Source: Burkholderia cepacia (GTDB lineage Bacteria; Pseudomonadota; Gammaproteobacteria; Burkholderiales; Burkholderiaceae). Taken from it: DNA of 64,000 nucleotides. Location of the stretch: positions 124,001 through 188,000 of the forward strand of contig NZ_LDWR01000018.1 of NCBI RefSeq assembly GCF_001039005.1, in the 5' to 3' direction. Below the pieces are notes generated by a model. That model worked only from the letters and a program-made list of their open reading frames with translations. It was not told where the DNA came from and made no database searches. Positions 1-8,193 of the stretch are shown here, in pieces (position 1 is the first letter of the stretch; every line of letters begins with the position of its first letter). The position numbers and the translations under genes were made by a program.

Positions 1-2606
1 CACGCGCCGGGCGTGTCGACCGCGTTGAAATAGATCACCGCCTTCAGCAGCGGATAGCGCCACAGCGACCGCTGGAATTCGTCGAGTTCCTCGCGCTTGC
101 GCGCAGTCGACCCGTCGACACCAAGCTCCGTGACCATCACCGGCAGCCCGTAGTCGTTCACCCGCTCGTATTTGGTCCGCAGGATGCTCGCCGCGGAGAA
201 ATGGCCGCCGGCCGGCCAGCTCGCGCAGCGCGGACAGTCGAATACCGACAGGCCGACATCGTCCACATAGCCGCGCCCCGGGAAATAGTCGTCGAGGTTG
301 CGGTTGCCGGCCGGCGACCACACGAAGCGGATCTGGTCGGTCATCGCGCGGCAGGCGGTCACGACCCGCCGGTACGCGTCTATGTACGCCGACGCGTCGC
401 CGATGGCCCACGGATAACGCCCGGTGTCCGTTTCCATCTCGTGGCCCCAGCGCACGAACACCGGGGCTTTCAGTGCCGCGAGCGCCGAGCAGGTGGCCGC
501 GATCCGCGTGTCGTAGCGGCCGTGCGCGATGTCCGCGAGCAGCGCGCCTTGCCGCGTGCCGTCAGCCGCCCAAGGCTCGACGGTCAGCATCAGCGAGCGG
601 TTCCGCGCCTGCGCGCTCTGATAGGCATCGCCGATTTCCGTGCCGATGTCGGGCGCGTTCCACGACACGAACACGTGATCGAACGCGAGGCCCGGATCGG
701 TCGCGAGCGTCTTGTCGGGATCGTATGCGCCGAGTTTGGGTTGCTTCACCGGTTCGCCCGGCGCGGGCGCAACCACGACCGGCAACCCGGAGCGCCACAT
801 CATCGCCTGCCAGCCTTTCGGCGCGCGCAGCCCGATGCCCGTCAACAGCATCGCGAGCGCGTAGACGAACAGTGCGTTGCGCATCGGCAGGCGGCTGAAG
901 AACATCTGCCTGAACGCCGACGCGTCGAGCCCTTGCTCCCGGCCGTGATTCACCGTGACGACGGCAGCGATCACGAGATACAGGATGCTCGTCAGCGTCG
1001 AGAACAGATAGAAGCCGGCTGCATTGCGCGGATTCTCGACCATCACGACGGGCAGGCTGCAGAACAGCGAGATCAGCAGGTACGGCGCGACCACGCGCAG
1101 CGGCGCATCCTGTTCGATCGTGCCGCCCTTCGGCGTGACCTTGAACGCAAATTCCTTGCCACGGATGAAATCGAACAGCGCCGACGCGCAGCCGAGCACC
1201 ACCCACGGCCAGCGCGCGAACACGAACGACAGCCCTTCCCACGACAGCAGCTTCGTATTCAGCGGGCGGCACGACTGGGTCGAACGTGTGGCCCAGGTCA
1301 CGACGCACAGGAGCAGCGCCGCGAGCGGCAGCGCGTAGGTGAGGTACGTGAGGTAGTCGACGTGCGCCCAGACGCGGCCGGTGAGCAGCGCGACGACCGG
1401 AATCACGACGCCGCCGGCCATCGCGACCGCGCACAGCGGGTACCACAGCTGGCAGAACAGGAACTGCGCCTTCAGCTTCAGCGGCAGGCCCGCGAAATAG
1501 TGGCGCGTATAGCGCAGCATGATGATCATCACGCTCTTGGACCACTGGAATTCCTGCATCGCCAGGTCGGCGAACGTGCGCGGCCCTTCGCCGTTCGCGA
1601 TCGCGTTCAGCGCATGCATGCCGCGCCAGCCCTTCGAATTGAAGATCATCGTGGTCGAGTGATCCTCGGCAAGCTCGGGCCCGAGCCCGCCGATCTCGCG
1701 CAGCGCGCGGCAGCGCACCGCGTAGTGCGAGCCGATGCACAGCGGCGCGAGGCCGCCCGCATAACCGGCCTGCATCGTGCCGTGCAGCGGCCCCTCGACG
1801 TTCACGCGGCCGCGCGCGCTCCAGCTCTCGGCCGCGTTGCTGTCGCAGATGCTCGGCGCCGACACGTAGCCCACTTTCGGATCGACGAACGGCCGCAGCA
1901 TCTCCTCGAGATAGGTGCGGGTCGGCACGTGATCGGCGTCGAGCTGCGACACGAAATCGTAGTTGTCGTAGCCGTATGTGTCGTAGAAGTACGCGAGGTT
2001 GCCTTCCTTGCATCGGGTGCGGCGCGGCCAGCTCGTCCGGTGGTACGCGGCAACACCGCGCCGCGTCGACACGAAGACGCCGTGCTCGCGGCACCAGTCG
2101 AGCGTTTCGGGCGTCGGGTCTTCATCGGCGAGCCAGGTGTCGTGCGGGTAGCTCTGGTCGAGCATCGCGAGCAGCGTCGTGCGGACGATGTCGAACGGCT
2201 CGGACGGCGCCTTGGTGACGACCATCGCGACGCGCCAGTCGCGCGGCACGGGCAGCGCGGGGTTCGGAACGACCGCCGAGCGGATGATGAAGATGAAATA
2301 GCCGGGAATGAAGGTGGTCCAGAACAGCACGAAGCAGTTGACGCCGAAGCGGAACGCGTCGACGTAGTGCTCGTCGCGCAGCCACCAGCGCCAGAAGATG
2401 CCCAGCGCGACGAACCAGCACAGCGCGAGGACCTGGAAGATGAATTTGGTCCCGCCGTCCATCAGCGGGACGAGGAGCGGGACGTCTGCTTGCAGCGAGT
2501 CGGTGCGATCGGCTTCGGCTTCGGCTTCGGTGTCGGTGTCGGTTTCGGTGGTGTCGGTGGTGTCCGGGGCGAGGCCGCCGGCAAGCGACGCAACCAGCTT
2601 CTTCAT
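1..2606 (-). CDS. GT2 glycosyltransferase fused to a GH26-like hydrolase (partial, runs off left edge)
   Basis: Probable inner-membrane processive polysaccharide synthase. Reading from the ATG at 2606 gives at least 868 codons without a stop. After a short acidic N-terminus (T/D/E repeats) there are hydrophobic segments, then a cellulose-synthase-like GT2 domain with D223-A-D225, the E314-D315 pair and Q351-x-x-Q-W355. More membrane segments follow, then a C-terminal region resembling GH26 endo-beta-mannanases: RWGHEM with the expected acid/base E723, and VTELG with the expected nucleophile E827. Both hydrolase glutamates are present, so this half may be active and could trim or release the polymer. 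It is last in the visible operon, 26 bp after ugd. The C-terminus lies outside the window. The GT2 family is clear; the GH26 call rests on motifs and length. Confidence 0.85.
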   Translation of the reverse strand, partial: MKKLVASLAGGLAPDTTDTTETDTDTEAEAEADRTDSLQADVPLLVPLMDGGTKFIFQVLALCWFVALGIFWRWWLRDEHYVDAFRFGVNCFVLFWTTFIPGYFIFIIRSAVVPNPALPVPRDWRVAMVVTKAPSEPFDIVRTTLLAMLDQSYPHDTWLADEDPTPETLDWCREHGVFVSTRRGVAAYHRTSWPRRTRCKEGNLAYFYDTYGYDNYDFVSQLDADHVPTRTYLEEMLRPFVDPKVGYVSAPSICDSNAAESWSARGRVNVEGPLHGTMQAGYAGGLAPLCIGSHYAVRCRALREIGGLGPELAEDHSTTMIFNSKGWRGMHALNAIANGEGPRTFADLAMQEFQWSKSVMIIMLRYTRHYFAGLPLKLKAQFLFCQLWYPLCAVAMAGGVVIPVVALLTGRVWAHVDYLTYLTYALPLAALLLCVVTWATRSTQSCRPLNTKLLSWEGLSFVFARWPWVVLGCASALFDFIRGKEFAFKVTPKGGTIEQDAPLRVVAPYLLISLFCSLPVVMVENPRNAAGFYLFSTLTSILYLVIAAVVTVNHGREQGLDASAFRQMFFSRLPMRNALFVYALAMLLTGIGLRAPKGWQAMMWRSGLPVVVAPAPGEPVKQPKLGAYDPDKTLATDPGLAFDHVFVSWNAPDIGTEIGDAYQSAQARNRSLMLTVEPWAADGTRQGALLADIAHGRYDTRIAATCSALAALKAPVFVRWGHEMETDTGRYPWAIGDASAYIDAYRRVVTACRAMTDQIRFVWSPAGNRNLDDYFPGRGYVDDVGLSVFDCPRCASWPAGGHFSAASILRTKYERVNDYGLPVMVTELGVDGSTARKREELDEFQRSLWRYPLLKAVIYFNAVDTPGA
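2511..2565. repeat. In-frame simple repeat encoding an acidic T/D/E/A tract
   Basis: Near-perfect 6-bp repeats (ggcttc, ggtgtc) near the 5' end of the glycosyltransferase gene encode alternating Thr-Asp/Glu and Glu-Ala dipeptides at about residues 14-32. Units are multiples of 3 bp, so copy-number change would alter tail length but not frame. Confidence 0.7.
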
Positions 2607-2632
2607 GGTGTTCTCCCGTCAAGGTCAGACCA

Positions 2633-4036
2633 TCAGTTGTGAAGCAGGCCGCGCTGCAGCCGGGTGTCCTCGCTGTCTTGCGGTTGTTCCGAAGCCGGGT
2701 CCGCCGCCGTGCGTTCGCCGCACGAGCGGCCCACGCGTTCGTAGCGGCGAAAGCCGCCGTCGACCGCCAGCCGTTCGCTGAACAGGTTGCGCATGTCGAG
2801 CATCACGGGATCGGCCATGTGGTCCGCAAGGTCGGCGAGATCGAGCGCCTCGAACGCTTTCCATTCGGTCATCACGACGACGGCGTCCGCGCTGCGCACC
2901 GCGTCGACCGCGGAGCCTTCCATGAACACCTGCGGCAGCAGCCGCGACGCCTCGTGCGGGCGTGCGGGGTCGTACGCGCGGATATGCGCACCCGCGCCGA
3001 CGAGCAACTGGATCACGTCGATGCTGGGGCTTTCGCGCACGTCGTCGGTCTGGCCTTTGAACGTGAGGCCGAGCACGGCGATGCGCTTGCCCTTGATCGA
3101 GCCGCCGCAGGCTTTCTCGATGCGGTGCAGGATCTGTTCCTTGCGCAGCGCGTTCGATTCGATCGCCGCGCTGACGATGCGCAGCGGCACCGCATGTTCG
3201 GAGGCCGTCGCCTTCAGTGCGCGCGTGTCCTTCGGGAAGCACGAACCGCCCCAGCCGGGGCCGGCTTTCAGGAACGACGCGCCGATGCGGCGGTCGAGGC
3301 CCATCCCGTTCGCGACCACCTCGACATCGGCGCCGACCGCTTCGCACAGGTCCGAGATCTCGTTGATATAGCTGATCTTCACCGCGAGGAACGCGTTCGC
3401 CGCGTACTTCACGAGTTCGGCCGTCTCGATCTCGGTGGCGAGCACGAGATGTCCCATCGCTTCCAGCGGCGCGTAGATCGCTTTCATGATCTCGATCGCG
3501 CGCGGATGCTCGGCGCCGAACACGACGCGATCCGGATGCATGAAATCGTCGATTGCCGACCCTTCGCGCAGGAACTCCGGATTCGATGCGATCGCCGCGT
3601 CGACGCCGTCCGGTGCACAGCGCTCGACGATCTGCTTGACGATCCGGTTCGTGCCGACCGGCACCGTCGACTTGGTGACGACGACCGCGAAACCGATCAG
3701 GTTCGACGCGATCTCCCGCGCGGCCGCTTCGACATACTGCAGGTCCGCGTAATCGGTGCCCGGCAGCGTCGGCGTGCCGACCGCGATGAACACCGCGTCG
3801 CGATCGCGCACGCTTGCCGCCAGGTCGCTGCTGAAGCGCAGCGTGCCGCGTTCGACGTTGCGTGCGACGACGGTGTCGAGGCCCGGCTCGTAGATCGGCA
3901 TGAGGCCTTCGTTCAGTGCGTTGATCTTGCCGCGATTGTTGTCGATGCAAACGACGTCGTGCCCGAGATCCGCAAAGCACGCGCCGCTCACCAGCCCGAC
4001 GTAGCCCGTGCCGACGATGGCGATCCGCACATTCAT
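2633..4036 (-). CDS. ugd: UDP-glucose 6-dehydrogenase
   Basis: Oxidises UDP-glucose to UDP-glucuronate with two NAD+, in the cytoplasm, supplying acidic sugar for exopolysaccharide. The 467-aa product starts with an N-terminal Rossmann motif (GTGYVGL, about residues 9-15), has the central dimerisation helix region, and the catalytic cysteine in GWGGSCFPKD (C266). The C-terminal UDP-binding domain includes the GLTFK motif. The length is slightly above the usual 430-450 because of a polar tail. It lies between galE (39 bp upstream) and the GT2/GH26 synthase (26 bp downstream) in one operon. UDP-glucuronate is also the substrate of the decarboxylase two genes upstream, so the operon can make UDP-GlcA and UDP-xylose. 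Confidence 0.95.
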   Translation of the reverse strand: MNVRIAIVGTGYVGLVSGACFADLGHDVVCIDNNRGKINALNEGLMPIYEPGLDTVVARNVERGTLRFSSDLAASVRDRDAVFIAVGTPTLPGTDYADLQYVEAAAREIASNLIGFAVVVTKSTVPVGTNRIVKQIVERCAPDGVDAAIASNPEFLREGSAIDDFMHPDRVVFGAEHPRAIEIMKAIYAPLEAMGHLVLATEIETAELVKYAANAFLAVKISYINEISDLCEAVGADVEVVANGMGLDRRIGASFLKAGPGWGGSCFPKDTRALKATASEHAVPLRIVSAAIESNALRKEQILHRIEKACGGSIKGKRIAVLGLTFKGQTDDVRESPSIDVIQLLVGAGAHIRAYDPARPHEASRLLPQVFMEGSAVDAVRSADAVVVMTEWKAFEALDLADLADHMADPVMLDMRNLFSERLAVDGGFRRYERVGRSCGERTAADPASEQPQDSEDTRLQRGLLHN

Positions 4037-4075
4037 GGTTGTTCCCCTGGGTGCCTTTCCGTGAAACTTGCGCGA

Positions 4076-5065
4076 CTACTTGTTCGATTCGAACTGCAGT
4101 TCCTTCTGAAACCACGCCGCGGCGTGTTCGACCATCGGTTCGATCGCGGTGAAGCGCGGCCGCCAGCCGAGCACCAGCGCGGCCTTTGTCGCGTCGGCGT
4201 ACAGCGCGGGCGGATCGCCCGGCCGGCGCGCGGCCATCACCGTCGGCACGCGGCGCCCCGTCACGGCTTCGACGGCGCGCAGCGCGTCGAGCACCGAGGT
4301 CCCCTGGCCGGTGCCGAGATTCAGCGCGACGCTGTGGCCGCCGCCGCACAGATAGGCGGTCGCCTTCAGGTGCGCGTCGGCGAGGTCGCTCACGTGCACG
4401 TAGTCGCGAATCGCCGAGCCGTCGGGCGTCGGGTAATCGGTGCCCATCACTTTGAACGCACCGCCCGTGCCGAGCGCCGCGCGAATCGCGAGCGGCAGCG
4501 CGTGCGTTTCCGGTTCGTGGCATTCGCCGATCGCGCCGTCGGGGTCCGCGCCCGCCGCGTTGAAGTAGCGCAGCGCGACCCACCTCAACCCGTACGCACG
4601 CTCGAAATCGGCGGCCATCCGCTCCATCGCGTATTTGGTGAAGCCGTACGGATTGACCGGCTGCTGCGGCGTGCGCTCCGAGATCGGCAGCACGTCCGGA
4701 ACGCCGTACGTCGCGCACGACGACGACATCACGATCTGGCCGACACCGGCCGCCCGCATCGCGCTCAGCAGCGTGCAGGTGCCCGTCACGTTGACCGTGT
4801 AGTAGCGCTCGGGGACGAGCACCGATTCGCCGACATAGGCGAGCGCGGCGAAATGGATCACGACGTCGGGCCGGTGCGCGGCGAGTGCTTTCGACAGCGC
4901 GTCGCGGTCGAGAATGTCGGCCGCGACGAGTGGCCCCCATTGAACCGCGTCGCGATGGCCGGTCGACAGATTGTCGTAGGCGACCGGCTCGTGTCCCGCT
5001 TGAGCGAGCGCCTTGCACGTATGGCTGCCGATATAACCCGCTCCGCCGGTTACAAGCACTTTCAT
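4076..5065 (-). CDS. galE: UDP-glucose 4-epimerase
   Basis: Interconverts UDP-glucose and UDP-galactose; cytoplasmic extended SDR. Product 329 aa, close to the usual length. Rossmann motif GGAGYIG at residues 7-13, SSCATYG near residue 119 and the catalytic Y140-x3-K144 are present. The start at 5065 is chosen because it gives the canonical MKVLVTGG beginning and an ATGA overlap with the stop of the upstream decarboxylase gene; a longer frame to 5104 would add an unlikely leader. The overlap implies translational coupling. In this operon it most likely supplies UDP-galactose for the polymer. Confidence 0.93.
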   Translation of the reverse strand: MKVLVTGGAGYIGSHTCKALAQAGHEPVAYDNLSTGHRDAVQWGPLVAADILDRDALSKALAAHRPDVVIHFAALAYVGESVLVPERYYTVNVTGTCTLLSAMRAAGVGQIVMSSSCATYGVPDVLPISERTPQQPVNPYGFTKYAMERMAADFERAYGLRWVALRYFNAAGADPDGAIGECHEPETHALPLAIRAALGTGGAFKVMGTDYPTPDGSAIRDYVHVSDLADAHLKATAYLCGGGHSVALNLGTGQGTSVLDALRAVEAVTGRRVPTVMAARRPGDPPALYADATKAALVLGWRPRFTAIEPMVEHAAAWFQKELQFESNK

Positions 5066-6069
5066 GCGGTCGCTCCGGTCATGCGCAGCACCGGTTCGAG
5101 CCACAGTTCACGGGCGAAATAGTCGACCGTCCGGCGCAGCCCTTCGTCGAGGTCGATCGCCGGCCACCAGCCGAGCTCGGTCGCGGCGACCGAGATGTCG
5201 GGCTTGCGCTGGTGCGGATCGTCGATCGGCAGCGGCCGGAACACGATCTCCGATTTCGAGCCCGTCATCGCAAGCACTTTCTCCGCGAGCTCGATCATCG
5301 TGAATTCGCCGGGGTTGCCGATGTTGACCGGCGTGCCGACGTTGCGCTTGGCGCCCATCAGGCAGAAGAAGCCGTCGATCAGGTCGCTGGCGAAGCAGAA
5401 CGAGCGCGTCTGCTTGCCGTCGCCGTAGATTTCGAGCGGCACGCCGTTGAGCGCGCCGACGATGAAGTTCGACACGACGCGGCCGTCGCGCGGCGACATC
5501 CGCGGGCCGTACGTGTTGAAGATACGCGCGACGCGCACGTCGATGCCGTGCGCACGGTAGTAGTCGTAACACAGCGCCTCGGCGGCGCGCTTGCCTTCGT
5601 CGTAGCACGCGCGCGGGCCGATCGTGTTCACGTTGCCGCGATAGGTTTCCATCTGCGGATGCACGCCCGGATCGCCGTAGATCTCGCTGGTCGACGCCTG
5701 GAACACGCGTGCGCCCGTCTTGCGCGCAAGTGCAAGGCAATGGTTCATGCCGAGCACGTTCGTCATCATGGTGTGGACGGGATCGATCTGATACGTGGGC
5801 GGCGAGGCCGCGCACGCGAGATTCCAGATCTCGTCCACCTGCAGCTCGGGCAGTCCGAGCGACACGTCGCCCTTCACGAACTCGAAGCGGCCGGACGCTT
5901 TCAGGTCGGCGACGTTGAGCTTGCGCCCCGTCAGCAGGCTGTCGATGCACGTGACGGATGCACCTTCCATGACCAGGCGCTCGCACACGTAGCTGCCGAG
6001 AAACCCGGCGCCACCCGTCACGAGGGCGCGCCGACCGGCGCGCGTCTCGATCGCAACCCTGTCATTCAT
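5062..6069 (-). CDS. UDP-glucuronate decarboxylase (UDP-xylose synthase)
   Basis: Extended SDR predicted to decarboxylate UDP-glucuronate to UDP-xylose using bound NAD+. The 335-aa product has GGAGFLG at residues 19-25, the catalytic Y156-x3-K160 and the family-typical RIFNTYGPRM followed by DGRVVSNFI. It starts at 6069 after a good ribosome-binding site (AAGGAG). It is the first enzyme gene of the minus-strand operon and overlaps galE by ATGA. A small ORF ends across its start codon, so it may be translationally coupled to that. With Ugd it forms the two-step route UDP-Glc to UDP-GlcA to UDP-Xyl. The motifs fit UXS better than plain 4-epimerases, but another nucleotide-sugar dehydratase cannot be fully excluded. 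Confidence 0.87.
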   Translation of the reverse strand: MNDRVAIETRAGRRALVTGGAGFLGSYVCERLVMEGASVTCIDSLLTGRKLNVADLKASGRFEFVKGDVSLGLPELQVDEIWNLACAASPPTYQIDPVHTMMTNVLGMNHCLALARKTGARVFQASTSEIYGDPGVHPQMETYRGNVNTIGPRACYDEGKRAAEALCYDYYRAHGIDVRVARIFNTYGPRMSPRDGRVVSNFIVGALNGVPLEIYGDGKQTRSFCFASDLIDGFFCLMGAKRNVGTPVNIGNPGEFTMIELAEKVLAMTGSKSEIVFRPLPIDDPHQRKPDISVAATELGWWPAIDLDEGLRRTVDYFARELWLEPVLRMTGATA

Positions 6070-6286
6070 GGCTCTCTCCTTCGTCGTACATCTCGTCGAA
6101 CCACACGTCGATTTGCGCGACGGCGGCGCGCACACGTTCCATCCCGCTGCACGGGCAGCGTTTCGGCAAGCGATGGTTCGCATGGACTGATGTCGACGAA
6201 GCGCCGCGACAGGCACTCCGGTTTCGCTGACTTCCCCGCTGATGCTTGAACGACGCAAGCGTCGATCGATCGCTGGTGATCTTCAT
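6062..6286 (-). CDS. Small leader ORF coupled to the exopolysaccharide operon (74 aa)
   Basis: Starts within the shared 37-nt leader element, which puts a GGGGA stretch upstream of the ATG, and ends across the start codon of the decarboxylase gene with 8 nt of overlap. The N-terminus (MKITSD, then FKHQRGS and further basic residues) resembles the start of the plus-strand partner ORF (MKTISS, FAHRWGS). The C-terminal half is more acidic and amphipathic (VRAAVAQIDVWFDEMYDEG). No known family, no signal peptide. It could encode a small regulator or act as a translated leader controlling decarboxylase translation. Its position about 80 nt after a sigma-54 promoter supports transcription; translation is unproven. 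Confidence 0.45.
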   Translation of the reverse strand: MKITSDRSTLASFKHQRGSQRNRSACRGASSTSVHANHRLPKRCPCSGMERVRAAVAQIDVWFDEMYDEGESHE

Positions 6287-6316
6287 CGCCGTTTCCCCGA
6301 CAAGCTGATTGACGAG
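6280..6316 (-). repeat. Leader element, minus-strand copy
   Basis: A 37-nt sequence, 34/37 identical to the copy at 7346-7382 and in opposite orientation. It begins CTCGTCAAT, contains GTCGGGGAAACGGCG and ends at the ATG of the small ORF. It begins 75 nt from the start of the sigma-54 element, versus 73 nt for the other copy. Confidence 0.8.
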
Positions 6317-6376
6317 CGGGCCGCCATCCGTGTACTTCGTGCCGTGGCGTGCCTCTCGGTGAGAGCCGGGTATCAG

Positions 6377-6391
6377 GCAATCGGCATGCCA
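6377..6391 (-). promoter_or_regulatory. Sigma-54 (-24/-12) promoter of the exopolysaccharide operon
   Basis: On the minus strand the sequence reads TGGCAT, five bases, TTGC, matching the RpoN consensus TGGCAC-N5-TTGC with one mismatch and the required GG-N10-GC spacing. Transcription would start near 6365, giving a leader of about 300 nt to the decarboxylase start. A sigma-54 activator gene lies in the same locus at 12181-13602. Confidence 0.75.
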
Positions 6392-7272
6392 GGGACGCCG
6401 CAGTCCCGGTGTGCGCACGCGCGGTCGCGCAATTGCCGCGCGTCACGCGAATTTGTGTTTCATGTGTGTATCGTGGGGACAGGAAAGCGACTCGAACGAT
6501 TGCCGGATCGATGCAATTCGATACGACGAAACTCGCGATAGATCAGGCTTTTGCGGGGCGGGGGGCGTTAAACAGGTGTTGATTTTGAATGTTTCAATGG
6601 TGAGAACTGCGGCGATAAAGGATTAAAAACGTTTCTTGAATGTGCCGGCTATCGCGCGATCCATGTTTTGAAAGGTGGATCGCATGAACGTAAAAAAGCG
6701 ATGTACCGTCTCCTGGTGGAATTGAAAGTTTTCATTTGTTTTGATTGTTACGCCGGTAAACTGGCGAGATGACAACATCATCGGCCGACACATATATTTT
6801 CATTCTTACTATTTTTCGACCTTTCGATTGCCGTGTGATCGTGTCGGTATTTTCACGGATGAATCAAAATCGTTCCAGTTGTCGGTGCGAATGCATGTCG
6901 ACGACATATCGGAAGCGGTCGTGCCGGGCTGGTGGAGCCGGGCGACAAGCGATTCGATCCCCGTTTGTCCGGGCATGGGAGACCGGCCGCACGCGCCGTC
7001 CCGCGTGGTTTGCAAGCGGAAAGACCGACGCCGCCCGGCCAGCGCGGCGGCGCGCTTCTCAAGTTTGAAACAACCGTTCATATGACCGTTCGGCGAGGGC
7101 CGGCGTGCCGGATTCGTCCGTCAAATCAGGGCATTGCTTCGCGATGTTCAACGATCGCCGCGTGTGCCGGACCGTTGCCGCGATACATTCCTGAAACAAA
7201 AAATGACGTTCTCGGCGATTCGTGCCCGCGTGGCAACCGTTTGCCGCGCGCAACGAACGGTGGAATAACGCG
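6392..7272. other. Inter-promoter regulatory region without a convincing gene
   Basis: About 880 bp between the two divergent sigma-54 promoters. Parts (roughly 6560-6900) are much richer in A/T than the surroundings. The short ORFs here lack credible ribosome-binding sites, codon bias or recognisable products. Enhancer sites for the activator are expected in this region, but I could not identify a clear repeated operator by eye. Confidence 0.6.
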
Positions 7273-7287
7273 TGGCACACTGCTTGC
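7273..7287 (+). promoter_or_regulatory. Sigma-54 (-24/-12) promoter of the secreted-protein arm
   Basis: TGGCAC-ACTGC-TTGC is a full match to the core RpoN consensus with GG-N10-GC spacing. Transcription would start near 7299. It is divergent from the promoter at 6377-6391 and is followed by the second copy of the leader element. Confidence 0.8.
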
Positions 7288-7345
7288 GGTATTGGTCGCA
7301 TCGGCGAGCGGTCGAGATGACGCAACAAAGATGTGGGGCGACCAC

Positions 7346-7382
7346 CTCGTCAATAAGCCAGTCGGGGAAACGGCGATGAAGA
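7346..7382 (+). repeat. Leader element, plus-strand copy
   Basis: A 37-nt near-copy of 6280-6316 in inverse orientation, differing at three positions (CAATAAGCCA here against CAATCAGCTT). It lies at about +47 to +83 of the predicted transcript and ends in the ATG of the small ORF at 7376. Confidence 0.8.
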
Positions 7383-7690
7383 CTATAAGCAGTAGCTTGA
7401 TCGGCGCGTACTTTGCGCATCGGTGGGGTAGTCGGAAAGATCGGGGTGTTGCTCGCGACGCAGTGCCAGCTTCGCGGGTTCTTACATGCCGCTTTCTCGG
7501 CCTCGGCACGCTTCGCGTGCTGGAGCGGTTGTCGCGCCACGCGGCAATCGGGCGACAGCGCTGCTCGCCTTCATTCAGTTCACCCGGATGGGTCAGTCTG
7601 TTCGTGCCGGACAGCGTGACGCCGATTCGTCTTCGACCGTGCAGGGTGGTTTCGATTGCGCCAGGCCAATACTGGCGCCGGCCGGATTAG
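7376..7690 (+). CDS. Possible small leader ORF, plus-strand partner (104 aa)
   Basis: Opens in the conserved leader element. The first 30 or so residues (MKTISS, FAHRWGSRKDR) can be aligned with the minus-strand small ORF; the remainder is basic, cysteine-containing and of atypical composition, so only the N-terminal part may matter or the frame may be decayed. No known domain. About 500 bp separate it from the next gene. It may be a leader peptide rather than a functional protein. Confidence 0.3.
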   Translation: MKTISSSLIGAYFAHRWGSRKDRGVARDAVPASRVLTCRFLGLGTLRVLERLSRHAAIGRQRCSPSFSSPGWVSLFVPDSVTPIRLRPCRVVSIAPGQYWRRPD

Positions 7691-8193
7691 ATCGAATACC
7701 TGTCGGCCGGATTATCCGGAAGACCTTTCGTAGATCGCTCAGGGAGAAGACATGTTACCTGGCTGCGATGCAGGCCCGTTATCGCTCGATTAAAAGAGCA
7801 TTTTGAGCGGCGCTGCATTTGCGGTGGTAAATGTATTCGCGCATTTTCGATCCCGGAAAGGGATGCCGCGTTTCGGCATCTCGTCCGGTGGGGTATCGAA
7901 TATCGCGAGCCGGAAAGGTGTGCGCGTCGTTTCGGTTAATCCAATGGCGGGGTTTTCGGGAATTAATAAAAGTTCATAGGATTCATCGAAAACACCTACT
8001 AATAAATTTTGGACAACTTAGAAACACAAAACTAAACTTCGGCTGGCAAAAATAGAAAAATAAATGAATTTCAAAGGCAACATGATTCTCGTAATTAAAT
8101 AGTGATCCTTATCATGAGGATTGCTCAAGGCAGGAAGATTGATGGCGTGCGATCTTCCTGGCTCATTCAGTCCACGCCGTTATGGAGTCGACC
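7691..8193 (+). other. Long 5' region with an AT-rich stretch before the first secreted-protein gene
   Basis: No convincing gene. About 7963-8117 is strikingly A/T-rich for this genome. Just upstream, the segment CGGCCGGATTA occurs twice within about 30 bp (around 7680-7715). This stretch probably carries a long untranslated leader or additional promoter. Confidence 0.55.
8131..8160 (+). promoter_or_regulatory. Inverted repeat in the 5' leader
   Basis: CAGGAAGAT and ATCTTCCTG form a perfect 9-bp stem with a 12-nt loop, ending 33 nt before the start codon at 8194. It could protect the mRNA 5' end or bind a regulator. No U-run follows, so it is not a terminator. Confidence 0.5.

Noticed and set aside
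201..2642. Plus-strand ORF of about 810 codons opposite the GT2/GH26 gene
   Set aside because: Arg/Ala/His-rich product typical of the antisense of a high-GC gene; the minus strand carries clear GT2 and hydrolase motifs.
7231..7247. Possible third sigma-54 site (TGGCAA...TTTGCC)
   Set aside because: GG to GC spacing is one base short and the -24 block is imperfect; the true match is 40 bp downstream.
6062..8110. c-di-GMP (GEMM) riboswitch in the long leaders
   Set aside because: The conserved GEMM core and tetraloop-receptor arrangement could not be found by eye.
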